Shown here: positions 16,217 through 16,603 of the stretch, piece after piece
How positions within the stretch are numbered: the stretch's first letter is position 1
How the letters are laid out: each line of letters begins with the position of its first letter
Source: an uncultured Acinetobacter sp.
GTDB taxonomy: Bacteria > Cyanobacteriota > Vampirovibrionia > Gastranaerophilales > Gastranaerophilaceae
Direction of reading: 5' to 3'
Length of the DNA stretch: 16,603 nt
Assembly (NCBI GenBank): GCA_946623365.1
Contig: CAMORE010000036.1
Location: forward strand, 1-16,603
Notes under the pieces: generated by a model
Database searches by the model: none
What the model was told of the DNA's origin: nothing
The model's input: only the letters and a program-made list of their open reading frames with translations
Program-made: the position numbers and the translations under genes

Positions 16217-16540
16217 CTTATAAACAAATTATCAACCCAATTTCTTGAGTTTTGAAGTTAAAAGAATTGCAAATATTCCGAAAAAACAAATACAAATTCT
16301 GACTCCGGAACAGTTGGCACAGCTTTTTAAAATTACAAATAAAAAATATCCGTACCTTACACTGATTATTCAAAATTTGATTACATTGAAACAGCCTTTG
16401 AACGACCTTTTAACAGGTAGTGAACAAGAAAAGAAATACTTAAAACGAAAAATCAGAAAAGATTTTTATAAAATAAAACAGGAAGTTGGTTTAAGTACTA
16501 TATGTTTGATGATTTGAGGTTTAGCAATCTTGACAATTAG
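16045..16540 (+). pseudogene. Possible decayed tyrosine-recombinase (integrase) remnant
   Basis: Plus-strand frames that only make sense when joined across two frame changes. The first open frame ends in ...FSYKQIINPIS at 16248. A second open from about 16248 reads FEVKRIANIPKKQIQILTPE, then QLAQLFKI, the usual junction of an integrase core-binding domain (INP) and catalytic domain (LTPEQL). A third frame near the end gives YYMFDDLRFSNLDN before a TAG at 16540, resembling the HDLRHT box. The TGLR box and the catalytic tyrosine are not visible, so the gene would be internally deleted and inactive. The first part (16060-16200) has clearly higher GC than the rest and also has open minus-strand frames, so its link to the second part is uncertain. 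I infer a mobile-element remnant; alternatives are a chance open frame or an unrelated short gene. Confidence 0.35.
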
Positions 16541-16558
16541 ATAAAAAAAATATATTAT
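16530..16558 (+). promoter_or_regulatory. Strong sigma70-type promoter reading right
   Basis: A perfect TTGACA (16530-16535), a 17-nt spacer and TATTAT (16553-16558, 5 of 6 to consensus) on the plus strand. Transcription would start near 16565 and run out of the window. An ATG at 16590-16592 (ATGTTAGAAAAT) could begin the gene it serves, but only four codons are visible and the ribosome site is weak. It faces away from the big cluster. Confidence 0.6.
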
Positions 16559-16585
16559 TAGGTCATATTAGGTCTAATCGGGTAT
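16556..16585 (+). repeat. Tandem 10-bp repeats over the promoter, possible operator
   Basis: TATTAGGTCA (16556-16565) and TATTAGGTCT (16566-16575) are identical at nine of ten positions, and a looser third unit AATCGGGTAT follows at 16576-16585. The 10-bp period places them on one face of the helix, covering the -10 box and the expected start site, where a repressor would block transcription. Confidence 0.45.
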
Positions 16586-16603
16586 AAATATGTTAGAAAA
16601 TAT

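Noticed and set aside
1..16603. Plus-strand open frames of 60-113 codons opposite the cluster genes
   Set aside because: They lie antisense to well-supported minus-strand genes, lack ribosome sites and have Phe/Ser/Leu-rich compositions typical of antisense readings in AT-rich DNA.
1..16603. CRISPR arrays, tRNA or rRNA genes
   Set aside because: No regularly spaced direct repeats with unique spacers and no cloverleaf or rRNA-like segment was seen. The only tandem repeats are the 10-bp units at 16556-16585 and the C-rich run at 8118-8144.

Overview
The window is AT-rich (roughly 30% GC by eye). Almost all of it is one dense cluster of nine co-oriented minus-strand genes, running from about 15864 down to the left edge, where the last gene is cut off. 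Most of the proteins begin with a short tag of the form M-[QKR]-[IV]-x2-I ... F-[KSR]-[GSA]-L. I associate this tag with uncultured gut Gastranaerophilales/Vampirovibrionia (the Melainabacteria sister lineage of Cyanobacteria). That assignment rests on recall of protein style and base composition, not on a search, and is only moderately confident.

Layout in transcription order (right to left). (1) 15864-8138: four large soluble proteins (684, 702, 720 and 462 aa). Three to nine copies of a short helix-turn-helix repeat with an EF-hand-like D-x-N-G-x-I loop precede a shared C-terminal domain of about 200 residues. (2) 8030-4314: a 1238-aa classical-clade AAA+ ATPase with duplicated ankyrin-like N-terminal modules, one dead AAA domain and two intact ones whose pore loops look able to grip substrate. 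(3) 4314-527: three smaller proteins (389, 441 and 419 aa) carrying the same C-terminal domain behind a two-helix membrane hairpin. (4) 524 to the edge: the start of a ninth, coiled-coil protein. Genes are spaced by 2 to 43 nt or overlap (ATGA, TAATG and an 11-nt overlap). The one real gap is 107 nt before the ATPase gene.

That 107-nt gap repeats a leader of about 32 nt also found upstream of the first gene. It also holds a hairpin and a four-tract G-quadruplex motif that contains the stop codon of the gene before it. The cluster may therefore be two linked transcription units sharing one control element. Three GC-rich palindromic repeats of a widespread dispersed type sit in frame inside two of the genes.

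The region right of 15864 is different. It holds a probable minus-strand promoter for the cluster, a patch of higher GC with overlapping open frames on both strands, a decayed possible tyrosine-recombinase gene on the plus strand, and a strong plus-strand sigma70-type promoter overlapped by 10-bp tandem repeats, which reads out of the window.

How the genes may work together (inference): seven paralogues sharing one ankyrin-like C-terminal domain, four soluble and three membrane-anchored, surround a substrate-threading ATPase that itself carries ankyrin-like modules and the same N-terminal tag. This suggests one multi-subunit machine, for example a membrane-linked remodelling, secretion or disassembly system in which the ATPase acts on the tagged paralogues or on what they bind. 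I know of no described system with this composition, and no biochemical function can be assigned from sequence alone.
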